The position numbers and the translations under genes were made by a program. The notes under the pieces were generated by a model. The model was not told the origin of the DNA and did no database searches. It worked only from the letters and a program-made list of their open reading frames with translations. Of a stretch of DNA of 31,166 bases, positions 13,483 to 22,129 are shown piece by piece. Every line of letters starts with the position of its first letter. Position 1 is the stretch's first letter. The stretch is from SYIM01 sp041182885 (GTDB lineage: Bacteria > Pseudomonadota > Gammaproteobacteria > Burkholderiales > Burkholderiaceae_E), in NCBI GenBank assembly GCA_049423065.1, contig JBMSQB010000055.1, positions 1 to 31,166 on the forward strand. The letters are read 5' to 3'.

Positions 13483-15477
13483 ATGGCGACGCGTTCAGCG
13501 TCGGGCGCAGCCCACTACAGTGAATCTTCCATCCGGGTGTTGAAGGGGCTGGAGCCGGTCCGCAGCCGACCCGGCATGTATACCCGGACCGACAACCCGC
13601 TCCATATCGTTCAGGAAGTGATCGACAACGCTGCCGACGAAGCATTGGCGGGCTTCTGTCGCAATATCGATGTAACGGTCCATGCCGATGGCAGCGTCAG
13701 CGTCGATGACGATGGCCGTGGAATTCCGGTCGGCCCTCACCCCGAGGAAAAGGCGCCAGTCGTTGAAATCGTCTTCACCCGGCTGCACGCGGGGGGCAAG
13801 TTCGAAAAGGCTGGCGGGGCCGGGGCCTACAGCTTTTCGGGCGGATTGCACGGGGTGGGGGTATCTGTCACCAATGCGCTGTCGCGCCGGCTGGAGGTCA
13901 CCGTCTGGCGCGAGGGCGGCATGCACCAGATGGCGTTTGAGGGCGGCGAGCCGAGGGGCGGCCTCAAGTCTCAGCCGGCAGCCCGCGGCGAGCGTCGAAG
14001 CGGCACCCGCGTACGCTGCTGGCCCGACCCCAAATACTTTGACAGCGCCAACATCCCGGCGGGGGAACTGCTGCAACTGCTCCGGTCCAAGGCCGTGCTC
14101 CTTGCGGGGCTCAGGGTCACGCTGACCGAGGAGAAAAGCGGGCGCGTGCAAACCTGGCACTATGAAAACGGTCTCCGCTCCTACCTCGACGAGGCGCTTG
14201 CGGCAGGGGGGGCGAGCACGCCGCTGATTCCACCGTTTGAAGGCGAACAGTCGGTGGCGGCCGATCACGACACCTTCGCCGAGGGCGAGGGCGCGCAGTG
14301 GCTGGTCGTCTGGACCGAGGAGGGTGCGCTGATCCGCGAGAGCTATGTCAACCTGATTCCCACCACCGCCGGCGGCACTCATGAGTCCGGTCTTCGTGAC
14401 GGGCTTTTCACAGCGGTCAAGGGCTTTATCGAGCTGCACGGACTGATGCCCAAGGGGGTCAAGCTTCTGCCGGAAGATGTGTTTGCGCGGGCCAGCTTCG
14501 TGTTGTCGGCCAAGGTGCTGGATCCGCAGTTTCAGGGGCAGATCAAGGAGCGGCTGAATTCGCGAGATGCCTTGCGGCTGGTGTCCTCGCTGGCACGCCC
14601 GCCGTTCGAGCTGTGGCTGAATGAACATGTTGAACACGGCCGAAAGCTCGCCGAACTCGTCATTCGCCAGGCGCAGGCACGCAGCCGCGCCACCCAGAAG
14701 GTTGAAAAACGAAAGAGCTCGGGGGTTGCGGTGCTGCCCGGCAAGCTCACCGACTGCGAGTCCACCGACATCAGTCGCAACGAAATCTTTCTGGTCGAGG
14801 GGGACTCAGCCGGCGGCTCGGCGAAAATGGGCCGCGACAAGGAGTTTCAGGCAATCCTCCCGCTTCGGGGCAAGGTGTTGAATGCCTGGGAGACCGATCG
14901 CGACCGGCTGTTTGCCAACAATGAGATCCACGACATCTCGGTGGCTGTCGGAATCGACCCGCACGGCGTCGACGATTCCATCGATTTTTCTGCGCTTCGC
15001 TACGGCCGAATCTGCATCCTGTCCGATGCCGATGTCGACGGTGCGCATATTCAGGTGCTGCTGCTCACGCTCTTTTTCCGGCACTTTCCGCAGTTGGTCG
15101 AACGCGGTCATGTCTGGATTGCCCGACCGCCCCTCTACCGTATCGACGTACCCGCCCAGGGCAAACGCCCCCTTCGAAAGGTGTATTGCCTGGACGATGG
15201 CGAACTCCGCCATGTGGAGGACAAGCTCCGCAAGGACGGCATCCGCGATGGCTCCTGGTCAATCTCACGCTTCAAGGGACTGGGCGAGATGAACGCCGAG
15301 CAGCTGTGGGAAACCACCATGAACCCGGACACCCGCCGGCTGCTTCGCGTCTCGTTGGGGAACTTCGATCGCGCCGCCACGACCGAACGGTTCACCATGC
15401 TGATGGGCAAGGGCGAGGCGCAGGCCCGGCGCAGCTGGCTTGAAACCCATGGCCACGAAGTCGAAGCCGATATCTGA
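13483..15477 (+). CDS. parE: DNA topoisomerase IV subunit B
   Basis: A 664-residue type IIA topoisomerase ATPase subunit. The GHKL ATPase domain shows 'EVIDNAADEALAG' and 'DDDGRGIPVGPHP', with 'SGGLHGVGVSVTNALS'. The Toprim domain shows 'EGDSAGGSAKMGRD' (about 439) and 'DADVDGAHI' (about 515), and the C-terminal 'RFKGLGEMNAEQLWETTMNP' is typical. The QTK loop that senses ATP reads 'GQIKERLNSRD', with Ile for Thr. ParE rather than GyrB is supported by the length, by the lack of the GyrB insert and by parC directly downstream. The ATG at 13483 has GGAG eight bases upstream; a GTG eight codons earlier is less likely. With ParC it forms the A2B2 enzyme that decatenates daughter chromosomes. Confidence 0.95.
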   Translation: MATRSASGAAHYSESSIRVLKGLEPVRSRPGMYTRTDNPLHIVQEVIDNAADEALAGFCRNIDVTVHADGSVSVDDDGRGIPVGPHPEEKAPVVEIVFTRLHAGGKFEKAGGAGAYSFSGGLHGVGVSVTNALSRRLEVTVWREGGMHQMAFEGGEPRGGLKSQPAARGERRSGTRVRCWPDPKYFDSANIPAGELLQLLRSKAVLLAGLRVTLTEEKSGRVQTWHYENGLRSYLDEALAAGGASTPLIPPFEGEQSVAADHDTFAEGEGAQWLVVWTEEGALIRESYVNLIPTTAGGTHESGLRDGLFTAVKGFIELHGLMPKGVKLLPEDVFARASFVLSAKVLDPQFQGQIKERLNSRDALRLVSSLARPPFELWLNEHVEHGRKLAELVIRQAQARSRATQKVEKRKSSGVAVLPGKLTDCESTDISRNEIFLVEGDSAGGSAKMGRDKEFQAILPLRGKVLNAWETDRDRLFANNEIHDISVAVGIDPHGVDDSIDFSALRYGRICILSDADVDGAHIQVLLLTLFFRHFPQLVERGHVWIARPPLYRIDVPAQGKRPLRKVYCLDDGELRHVEDKLRKDGIRDGSWSISRFKGLGEMNAEQLWETTMNPDTRRLLRVSLGNFDRAATTERFTMLMGKGEAQARRSWLETHGHEVEADI

Positions 15478-15490
15478 TCACGGGTCATCG

Positions 15491-17833
15491 ATGAGCACTC
15501 AGCAGGATATGTTTGATGCGGGAAGCCCGCCGCCGGGCGACGAAGAGAACACGCTCGCCCTTGCGCACTACGCAGAGCGTGCCTACCTCGAGTACGCCGT
15601 ATCGGTCGTCAAGGGCCGGGCACTCCCCGATGTGTGTGACGGACAAAAGCCGGTGCAGCGCCGGATTCTGTTTGCCATGGAACGCATGGGCCTGGGGCCG
15701 GGCGCAAAGCCTGTCAAGTCTGCGCGCGTGGTGGGCGATGTGCTCGGACGCTTTCACCCGCATGGCGACGTGGCAGCCTACGAGGCGCTGGTGCGAATGG
15801 CGCAGAACTTTTCGTTGCGCTATCCGCTCGTCGATGGGCAGGGCAATTTTGGTTCGCGCGATGGCGACGGTGCGGCCGCCATGCGCTACACCGAGGCTCG
15901 GCTGACCGCCTATTCGCGCCTGCTGCTCGATGAAATCGACGAGGGCACAGTCGACTTCATGGCGAACTATGACGGGTCGGCCGAGGAACCCCGGCAACTG
16001 CCCGCCCGCCTGCCGATGGTGCTCCTCAACGGCGCGTCGGGGATCGCGGTCGGGCTTGCAACCGAGATCCCGCCGCACAACCTGCGTGAGGTGGCGGCGG
16101 CGGCCGCGGCAATCGTGCGCGATCCGGATCTCTCTCCCGAGCAGTTGATGACGCTCCTTCCCGGGCCCGACTTTCCGGGAGGCGCACAGATCATTTCATC
16201 ACCAGCCGACATCCGGGAGGTGTACGCAAGCGGCCGCGGATCCATCAAGCTTCGTGCCCGCCATGTGGTGGAGGACCTGGCCCGCGGGCAATGGCAGCTC
16301 GTGGTGACCGAATTGCCTCACGGTGTGTCGTCGCAGCGCGTCCTGGAGGAGATCGAGGATCTCACCAATCCCAAGGTGAAGGCGGGGCGCAAGGCATTGA
16401 CCCCCGAGCAGCAACAACTGAAGCAGACCGTGCTCGCGGTGCTGGATGGCGTGCGCGATGAATCGGGCAAGGACTCACCCGTTCGCCTGGTGTTTGAGCC
16501 CCGGTCATCCAGGATCGAACATCAGGAATTGCTCACGATTCTCCTCGCGCATACCAGCCTCGAGACAAGCGCATCAGTCAACCTGGTGTCGGTTGGAATC
16601 GATGGGCGCCCCTGCCAGAAGTCGCTTCTGCAGATGCTGGGCGAGTGGGCGCAGTTCCGGGTGGAAACGGTGACCCGTCGAAGCCGTCATCGGCTGGCAA
16701 AGATCGACGATCGGATTCACATTCTCGAAGGGCGCCTCGCGGTCCTCCTCGATATTGATCGCGTGATCAGGATCATTCGTGAATCCGATGAACCGAAGTC
16801 GGCCTTGATGGCGCATTTTCGGCTGTCCGAGCGGCAAGCTGATGATGTCCTCGAGATCCGCCTGCGGCAACTCGCGCGCCTGGAAGGAATTCGGATCGAG
16901 CAGGAGCTTGCCGGGCTACGCAAGGACAAGACCGCCCTTGAATCCCTGCTCGCAAGCCCCGCGGCAATGCGACGTCAGGTGGTGCGCGAAATCGAAGCCG
17001 ACGCCAAGCAGTACGGCGATGACCGGCGAACCTTGATCGAGGAAGCGCAGCGCACTGCCGCGGAAATCCGCGTCGTCGAGGAGCCGGTTACGGTAATTGT
17101 CTCGGAACGCGGATGGGTTCGCGCGAGACAGGGGCACGGCCATGATTGGTCTCAATTCGCTTTCAAACAGGGCGATTCGCTTTACGGTGCCTACGAGGTC
17201 ATGACCACCGACCAGTTGTTTGCCGTGGGGAGTTCGGGGCGGGTGTTTTCGGTTCCGGTCACGCAACTGCCCTCGGCCCGGGGCGATGGCGCGCCGATCA
17301 CCTCTCTGGTTCAGCCCGAGGCAGGTACGCGCGTGGATCATGTGTTTGCTGCGCGCACCGACGCCGGTGTGCTCCTCGCCACTCGTGGCGGGAATGGGTT
17401 TATCTGCGAAGCAGGGGATCTGGTTGGCCGCAATCGCCAGGGCAAGGCGTTCATGACGCTCGACGATGGTGACGCGCCCATCAGGCCTGCGATCTTCCTG
17501 CCTGGGCACGATACGGTGTTGTGCGTATCGGCCGAAGGCAAGGCGCTCAGCTTTCCGCTCGCCGAGGCGAAGGCGCTCAGAAGCGGCGGTCGGGGGGTGA
17601 TCCTCATGGGTCTGGATGCGGGCGGCATGCTCGCGGCGGTGCTGGTTTGCGGCGCTGCGGGTGCGGTCCTGCAGGGCATCGGGCGCGGCGGCAAGGCAAT
17701 CGACCGGCAGCTCTCGCGCGCCCAGGTCGCGGCGTGGGCAGGGGCTCGGGCACGCAAGGGCAGCGTGATTGAGCCTCGCGTCCGTGAGCCCAGGCTGAGC
17801 CTGCCGCGCCCGCAGCAATCCTCTCCAGGGTGA
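15491..17833 (+). CDS. parC: DNA topoisomerase IV subunit A
   Basis: A subunit of about 780 residues that cuts and rejoins DNA. 'RALPDVCDGQKPVQRRILF' opens the breakage-reunion domain, and the catalytic tyrosine is Tyr133 in 'AAAMRYTEARL'. 'IPPHNLREV' and a coiled-coil rich middle follow, then a C-terminal beta-pinwheel region of degenerate repeats ('RGWVRARQGHG', 'GRVFSVPVTQLP', 'GNGFICEAGDLVGRNRQGK', 'GRGVILMGLD'). In the quinolone-resistance region 'HPHGDVAAYEAL' a Val (94) occupies the place of the usual Ser. It begins 14 bases after parE; ATG at 15449, inside parE, is an alternative start since neither has a clear ribosome-binding site. It works with ParE in chromosome decatenation. Confidence 0.95.
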   Translation: MSTQQDMFDAGSPPPGDEENTLALAHYAERAYLEYAVSVVKGRALPDVCDGQKPVQRRILFAMERMGLGPGAKPVKSARVVGDVLGRFHPHGDVAAYEALVRMAQNFSLRYPLVDGQGNFGSRDGDGAAAMRYTEARLTAYSRLLLDEIDEGTVDFMANYDGSAEEPRQLPARLPMVLLNGASGIAVGLATEIPPHNLREVAAAAAAIVRDPDLSPEQLMTLLPGPDFPGGAQIISSPADIREVYASGRGSIKLRARHVVEDLARGQWQLVVTELPHGVSSQRVLEEIEDLTNPKVKAGRKALTPEQQQLKQTVLAVLDGVRDESGKDSPVRLVFEPRSSRIEHQELLTILLAHTSLETSASVNLVSVGIDGRPCQKSLLQMLGEWAQFRVETVTRRSRHRLAKIDDRIHILEGRLAVLLDIDRVIRIIRESDEPKSALMAHFRLSERQADDVLEIRLRQLARLEGIRIEQELAGLRKDKTALESLLASPAAMRRQVVREIEADAKQYGDDRRTLIEEAQRTAAEIRVVEEPVTVIVSERGWVRARQGHGHDWSQFAFKQGDSLYGAYEVMTTDQLFAVGSSGRVFSVPVTQLPSARGDGAPITSLVQPEAGTRVDHVFAARTDAGVLLATRGGNGFICEAGDLVGRNRQGKAFMTLDDGDAPIRPAIFLPGHDTVLCVSAEGKALSFPLAEAKALRSGGRGVILMGLDAGGMLAAVLVCGAAGAVLQGIGRGGKAIDRQLSRAQVAAWAGARARKGSVIEPRVREPRLSLPRPQQSSPG

Positions 17834-17837
17834 GTTC

Positions 17838-18992
17838 GTGACGCCTTGGCTGTGGGATGTAGCGGCGCCGCGCGTTCGCGCGCTGCTCCTGATCGTGTGC
17901 TGTGCGCTCGTCACGACAGGATGCGCGCCGGTCAATCCCTACTACGATCCGGGCAAGCCTCACCACACGCCCAGTGGCTTTCGCAACAACTACGGCGCTG
18001 CCGGCGGCAAGCCGTTGTCAGACCTGCTTCGCTGGTATGTCGAGCGCACCCGCGACGGTTTGCCGCGCGCGCCGTCTACCCATGTCAATGGTTACGACTT
18101 TCCACTCGTGCGACCCGATCTGGCATGGCTTCATGCCAACAAGACGGAACCCAGCATCACCTGGATTGGCCATGCCACGCTATTGCTGCAGGTGGGCGGC
18201 CTCAACATCCTCACTGATCCGCACTTTTCAGAGCGCGCATTTGCGGTGCAATGGATGGGCCCCAGGCGCCGCGTACCGCTGACAGTGAAGCTGGATGAAC
18301 TCCCCCGAATCGATCTGGTGGTGATCTCCCATTCCCACTATGACCACCTCGATCGGGACACCGTGCAGGCACTCAATCGTCAGCCGGGCGGCGCACCGCT
18401 GTTTCTGGTGCCGCTGGGCGTCGAGCGCTGGCTCGCCGACCAGGGCATCACCCGCACGCAGGCGCTTGACTGGTGGGGGCAGGTGCAGCACGGCGGTTTG
18501 GAGGTGCATTTCGTGCCGTCACAACACTGGAGTGCGCGCACGCCGTTTGACCGGAACAGCACGCTGTGGGGCGGATGGGTGATCCGCCATCCGTCTTTCT
18601 CGTTCTATTTTGCTGGCGATACCGGCTACTCGAATGACTTTCGCGATATCGGTCAGCGCTTTGGCGGCTTCGACCTCGCGGCCATTCCCGTAGGCGCGTA
18701 TCTGCCGCGGTGGTTCATGAAGGATCAGCATGTCGATCCCGACGAGGCGGTTCAGATTCATCGCGATGTGAAGTCAAGGTTTTCATTGGGCATCCACTGG
18801 GGCAGCTTCGAGCTCACTGACGAGCCGCTGGATGCGCCCATCGGCGAGCTCGTGGAAGCGCGAGCGCGACATGGCATTGCCCCGGACGCGTTTGTGCTGT
18901 TCCGTCACGGCGAGACCCGGCGTCTCGGCACGCCATCCGCTACAGGTCGCGCGCCCGGCGCTGCGGGTAACGATATTCAGAGGTCACCATGA
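17838..18992 (+). CDS. Metallo-beta-lactamase-fold hydrolase, probable lipoprotein (NAPE-PLD/UlaG-like)
   Basis: A 384-residue protein. The N-terminus is a hydrophobic signal ending in 'LVTTGCAP', a lipobox-like site with Cys29 as the probable lipidated residue; Thr at -3 is a weak fit to the consensus. The catalytic domain shows 'ITWIGHATLLLQVGG', 'ILTDPHFSERA', the metal-binding HxHxDH in 'ISHSHYDHLD' (about 162-171), 'FAGDTGYSNDF' and 'IHWGSFELTDEPL'. This combination is typical of the beta-lactamase-like L-ascorbate/NAPE-phospholipase D branch, so a phosphodiester or lactone substrate at the cell envelope is possible. The start is GTG at 17838, four bases after the parC stop, with AGGGTGA overlapping that stop. 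The final ATGA overlaps the next gene. Confidence 0.85.
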   Translation: MTPWLWDVAAPRVRALLLIVCCALVTTGCAPVNPYYDPGKPHHTPSGFRNNYGAAGGKPLSDLLRWYVERTRDGLPRAPSTHVNGYDFPLVRPDLAWLHANKTEPSITWIGHATLLLQVGGLNILTDPHFSERAFAVQWMGPRRRVPLTVKLDELPRIDLVVISHSHYDHLDRDTVQALNRQPGGAPLFLVPLGVERWLADQGITRTQALDWWGQVQHGGLEVHFVPSQHWSARTPFDRNSTLWGGWVIRHPSFSFYFAGDTGYSNDFRDIGQRFGGFDLAAIPVGAYLPRWFMKDQHVDPDEAVQIHRDVKSRFSLGIHWGSFELTDEPLDAPIGELVEARARHGIAPDAFVLFRHGETRRLGTPSATGRAPGAAGNDIQRSP

Positions 18993-20077
18993 ACGACGAG
19001 GCGCAAGTCCTGTTCGAAGAGTTGCCCGCCACCGGCGGGCGCAAAATTGGAGTGGCCCGGCTGAACCGGCCACGCCAGCTCAATGCAATCACCCTGACCA
19101 TGTGCGAGTTGTTGCGCGACCGGCTTCGCGAGTGGGCGGCCGATGAGGATGTGGTGGCGGTCCTCCTGGAGGGCGCCGGCGACAAGGGCTTCTCTGCCGG
19201 AGGCGATGTGGCCGAAGTGGTGCGCCAGGTCCGCGCCGGCGGGCCACGCCGCTTTGTCTACGGTGACTCCTTTTTTGATGTCGAATATCAGCTCGATCGG
19301 ATGATTCACGAATACCCCAAGCCCTTCATCGCCTGGATTCACGGTGTCTGCATGGGGGGAGGGCTGGGCCTGGTGGCTGGTGCGGCAACGCGAATTGTGA
19401 CCGAGCAGGTGCGGCTCGCCATGCCCGAGATCCACATCGGGCTGTTTCCCGATGTGGGCGGCGGTTTCTTTCTCAACCGGGTTCCTGGCCACGCGGGGGT
19501 CGTGATGGCGCTGACCGGTCTCACCATCAACGAGGCTGATGCCCTGTATGCGGGGCTCGCCGATGCGTTTGTTGCGCGTGAATTCCGGGACGACCTGATG
19601 GCGCAACTCTGCGCGCTCGAGTGGACCGGTCGGTGGGCCGATGACCAGGCCGCGGTCACCCGTCTGGTGGCCGGATTTCACCGGCGCTGCAAGCCTGGCC
19701 TGCCGGCAGCGAATCTGCAGGCTTACGCGGATGCGCTCCGGTTCATCGGCAGCCAGCCCGACGCGGTGGGTGTTCGCGATGCGCTCGCTTTGGCGGCAAA
19801 CGAAGACCCCTGGTTCGAAGCCCCCGCAAAGAGTCTTGCACAGGGGTCGCCCACCGGCGCGAAGGTGAGCTTCGAATACCTCAGGCGATGCCGCCGCATG
19901 TCGCTTGTCGAGGTGCTGGCCCTCGATCTGGTGCTTGCCCGGCAGTTTCAGCGCCACCACGACTTTCCTGAGGGCGTGAGGGCCTTGCTGATTGACAAGG
20001 ATCGACAGCCCCGATGGTCGCCCGCCAGGTTTGATGAAGTCGACGAGGCGCTCGTCAGCGCGCATTTCAGGGAGTAG
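18989..20077 (+). CDS. 3-hydroxyisobutyryl-CoA hydrolase-like enoyl-CoA hydratase/isomerase family protein
   Basis: A 362-residue crotonase-superfamily enzyme of the HIBCH type, longer than plain hydratases. The oxyanion loop is 'GDKGFSAGGDVAEVV', followed by 'IHGVCMGGGLGLVAGA'. The hallmark segment 'MPEIHIGLFPDVGGGFFL' (about 144-161) carries the catalytic Glu and Asp characteristic of 3-hydroxyisobutyryl-CoA hydrolases. The C-terminal part has the HIBCH-specific 'DFPEGVRALLIDKDRQPRW', matching the usual 'EGVRAxLIDKDxxPxW' tail. In valine degradation this enzyme releases 3-hydroxyisobutyrate from its CoA ester. The start overlaps the previous stop (ATGA), although no functional link to that hydrolase is obvious. 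No other valine-pathway gene is in view. Confidence 0.88.
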   Translation: MNDEAQVLFEELPATGGRKIGVARLNRPRQLNAITLTMCELLRDRLREWAADEDVVAVLLEGAGDKGFSAGGDVAEVVRQVRAGGPRRFVYGDSFFDVEYQLDRMIHEYPKPFIAWIHGVCMGGGLGLVAGAATRIVTEQVRLAMPEIHIGLFPDVGGGFFLNRVPGHAGVVMALTGLTINEADALYAGLADAFVAREFRDDLMAQLCALEWTGRWADDQAAVTRLVAGFHRRCKPGLPAANLQAYADALRFIGSQPDAVGVRDALALAANEDPWFEAPAKSLAQGSPTGAKVSFEYLRRCRRMSLVEVLALDLVLARQFQRHHDFPEGVRALLIDKDRQPRWSPARFDEVDEALVSAHFRE

Positions 20078-20102
20078 GTGTTTTGCGCTGACGCGGCCAG
20101 TG

Positions 20103-20131
20103 CTTGAAATCTCGACCGGCCGCCCTCAAAT
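20103..20131 (+). promoter_or_regulatory. Heat-shock (sigma-32/RpoH-type) promoter of htpG
   Basis: A perfect CTTGAAA (20103-20109) is followed after 13 bases by CCCTCAAAT (20123-20131). The RpoH consensus is CTTGAAA, 11-16 bases, then CCCCATnT, so the -35 is exact and the -10 approximate. It lies 29 bases before the htpG ATG in the 83-base gap after the hydrolase gene. htpG is a classic RpoH-regulon gene. Confidence 0.65.
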
Positions 20132-20160
20132 CCTCGCGAATTCGATTTTCTGGAGTTGTC

Positions 20161-22083
20161 ATGGGTGCCACCAAGGAAACACTGGGCTTTCAAACCGAAG
20201 TGACTCAGCTTCTGAAGCTGATGATTCACTCGCTCTACAGCAACCGGGAGATTTTCCTTCGAGAGCTGGTCTCCAATGCGTCGGATGCATGCGACAAGCT
20301 GCGTTTCGAGGCACTCGCACGCGCTGAGTTGATGGAAGGTGGCGGCGACCTCCAGATCAAGGTGGATTTCGACAAGGTCGGCCGCACCATCACCATTTCC
20401 GATAACGGTATCGGCATGAGCCGGGAGGAAGCGATTGACCACCTGGGCACCATCGCCCGATCCGGCACTCGGGAGTTCTTCGGAAAGCTTTCCGGCGACC
20501 AGGCCCGCGATTCCCAGCTCATTGGTCAGTTTGGTGTTGGTTTCTACTCCGCCTTCATTGTTGCCGATCGGGTAACGGTTGAAACCCGTCGTGCCGGTGA
20601 CCCGGCTGCTTCCGGGGTCAAGTGGGAGTCTGATGGCAGTGGTGGCTTCACGGTGGAGTCGATCGAGCGGGCACAACGTGGCACCGACATCGTGTTGCAC
20701 CTGAGGCCCAACCCCGAGGGCGAGGATGCGGAGGGCTTTGACGATCTGCTCTCGGGCTGGCAGCTCCGCTCGATCATCCGCAAGTATTCGGACCATGTCT
20801 CGCTGCCCATCCTCATGCGGAAGGAAACCTGGGACAGCGAGGCCAAGGAGCAGAAACTTACCGACGAGTGGGAAACAGTGAACCAGGCCAATGCGCTCTG
20901 GACCCGCTCGAAGTCCGACATTACCGAAGAACAATACAAAACCTTCTTCGGGCACCTCGCGCCCGGCGGCGGCGATCCCATCGCCTGGACGCACAACCGG
21001 GTGGAGGGTCGCACCGAATACACGCAGCTTCTCTATCTGCCAGCCAAGGCGCCCTATGACCTGTGGGACCGCCAGCAGCGTCGCGGTATCAAGCTCTATG
21101 TGCGTCGCGTGTTCATCATGGATGATGCAGAGCAGCTCATGCCGGTGTACCTCCGGTTCGTCAAAGGCGTGATCGACTCGGCCGATCTGCCGCTCAATGT
21201 CTCGCGTGAAATCCTTCAGGAAAGCCGGGATGTCCGTGCGATTCGCGAGGGCAGCACCAAGCGTGTGCTCTCCATGCTGGAAGACCTGGCCGCCAATAAC
21301 ACCGAGCGCTACGCCGGCTTCTGGACCGAATTCGGTCAGGTCTTGAAGGAAGGAATAGGCGAAGACTTCGGCAACAAGGACCGGATCGCGAAGCTCCTGC
21401 GATTTGCCTCCACCGCCACCGACAGCAATGACCAGACTGTTTCGCTCGCTGACTACATCGGCCGGATGAAGGACGGGCAGAAGGCGATCTACTACGTGAC
21501 CGCTGATACCGCAGTGGCGGCGCGCAGCAGCCCGCACCTCGAGGTGTTTCGCAAGAAAGGTGTAGAGGTACTGCTGCTGGCCGACCGCGTCGATGAGTGG
21601 ATGCTCTCGTTTCTCACCGAGCATGAGGGCAAGGAGCTGGTCTCCATTGCCCGCGGCGGACTGGACCTGGGCGAACTCGGCGACGAGGCCGAAAAGCAGG
21701 CGGCCGAGGCGAGCGCCGGAGAATGGAAACCGGTGCTTGAGAAGCTTCGCGAGACGCTTGGCGATCGGGTCAAGGAGGTGCGCGTGTCCTCGCGACTGAC
21801 CGACTCTGCAAGCTGCCTGGTGTCTGACGAAGGCGAGATCAGTGGTCACCTCGAGCGCCTGCTCAAGCAAGCCGGGCAGACTGCGCCGGCGCGCAAGCCC
21901 ATCCTAGAGATCAATACCGGTCATCCGCTGGTTGCGCCGCTGAAGGCCGATTCTTCGCGCGCTGCGCAGTGGGCGACGCTGCTGTTCGACCAGGCTGTAC
22001 TTGCTGAAGGCGGGCAGTTGGAGGATCCGGCAGGTTTCGTGCGCCGGCTCAACGACCTGCTGGTTGGTCTTTCGCTTCGCTGA
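20161..22083 (+). CDS. htpG: Molecular chaperone HtpG (bacterial Hsp90)
   Basis: A 640-residue Hsp90-family ATPase that remodels client proteins in the cytosol. The N-terminal ATP domain shows 'SLYSNREIFLRELVSNASDA', 'DNGIGMSREEAIDHLGTIA', 'SGTREFF' and 'IGQFGVGFYSAFIVAD'. The middle domain shows 'LYVRRVFIMDDAEQLMPVYL' and 'NVSREILQESRDVRAIR', including the catalytic-loop arginine. The C-terminal dimerisation domain ends in 'EDPAGFVRRLNDLLVGL'. Length matches the family. The start at 20161 has GGAG five bases upstream; the frame is open upstream but the leader codons show no family similarity. Transcription is likely driven by the RpoH-type promoter just upstream. The following gene begins 46 bases after the stop. 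Confidence 0.97.
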   Translation: MGATKETLGFQTEVTQLLKLMIHSLYSNREIFLRELVSNASDACDKLRFEALARAELMEGGGDLQIKVDFDKVGRTITISDNGIGMSREEAIDHLGTIARSGTREFFGKLSGDQARDSQLIGQFGVGFYSAFIVADRVTVETRRAGDPAASGVKWESDGSGGFTVESIERAQRGTDIVLHLRPNPEGEDAEGFDDLLSGWQLRSIIRKYSDHVSLPILMRKETWDSEAKEQKLTDEWETVNQANALWTRSKSDITEEQYKTFFGHLAPGGGDPIAWTHNRVEGRTEYTQLLYLPAKAPYDLWDRQQRRGIKLYVRRVFIMDDAEQLMPVYLRFVKGVIDSADLPLNVSREILQESRDVRAIREGSTKRVLSMLEDLAANNTERYAGFWTEFGQVLKEGIGEDFGNKDRIAKLLRFASTATDSNDQTVSLADYIGRMKDGQKAIYYVTADTAVAARSSPHLEVFRKKGVEVLLLADRVDEWMLSFLTEHEGKELVSIARGGLDLGELGDEAEKQAAEASAGEWKPVLEKLRETLGDRVKEVRVSSRLTDSASCLVSDEGEISGHLERLLKQAGQTAPARKPILEINTGHPLVAPLKADSSRAAQWATLLFDQAVLAEGGQLEDPAGFVRRLNDLLVGLSLR

Positions 22084-22129
22084 CAACAAGGGGAGCCGCT
22101 CCCTGGTTGTTGCGCCAGCGTCCGTATCC

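Noticed and set aside
13495..14637. 380-residue minus-strand frame opposite parE
   Set aside because: Shadow of parE coding sequence, no family similarity and no ribosome-binding site.
16916..17935. 339-residue minus-strand frame opposite the parC 3' end
   Set aside because: Antisense to conserved ParC pinwheel coding; composition is Arg/His-rich as expected of a shadow frame.
19948..21870. 640-residue open frame on the minus strand opposite htpG
   Set aside because: htpG on the other strand is a certain gene; long antisense frames are common in high-GC DNA and this one shows no recognisable motif.
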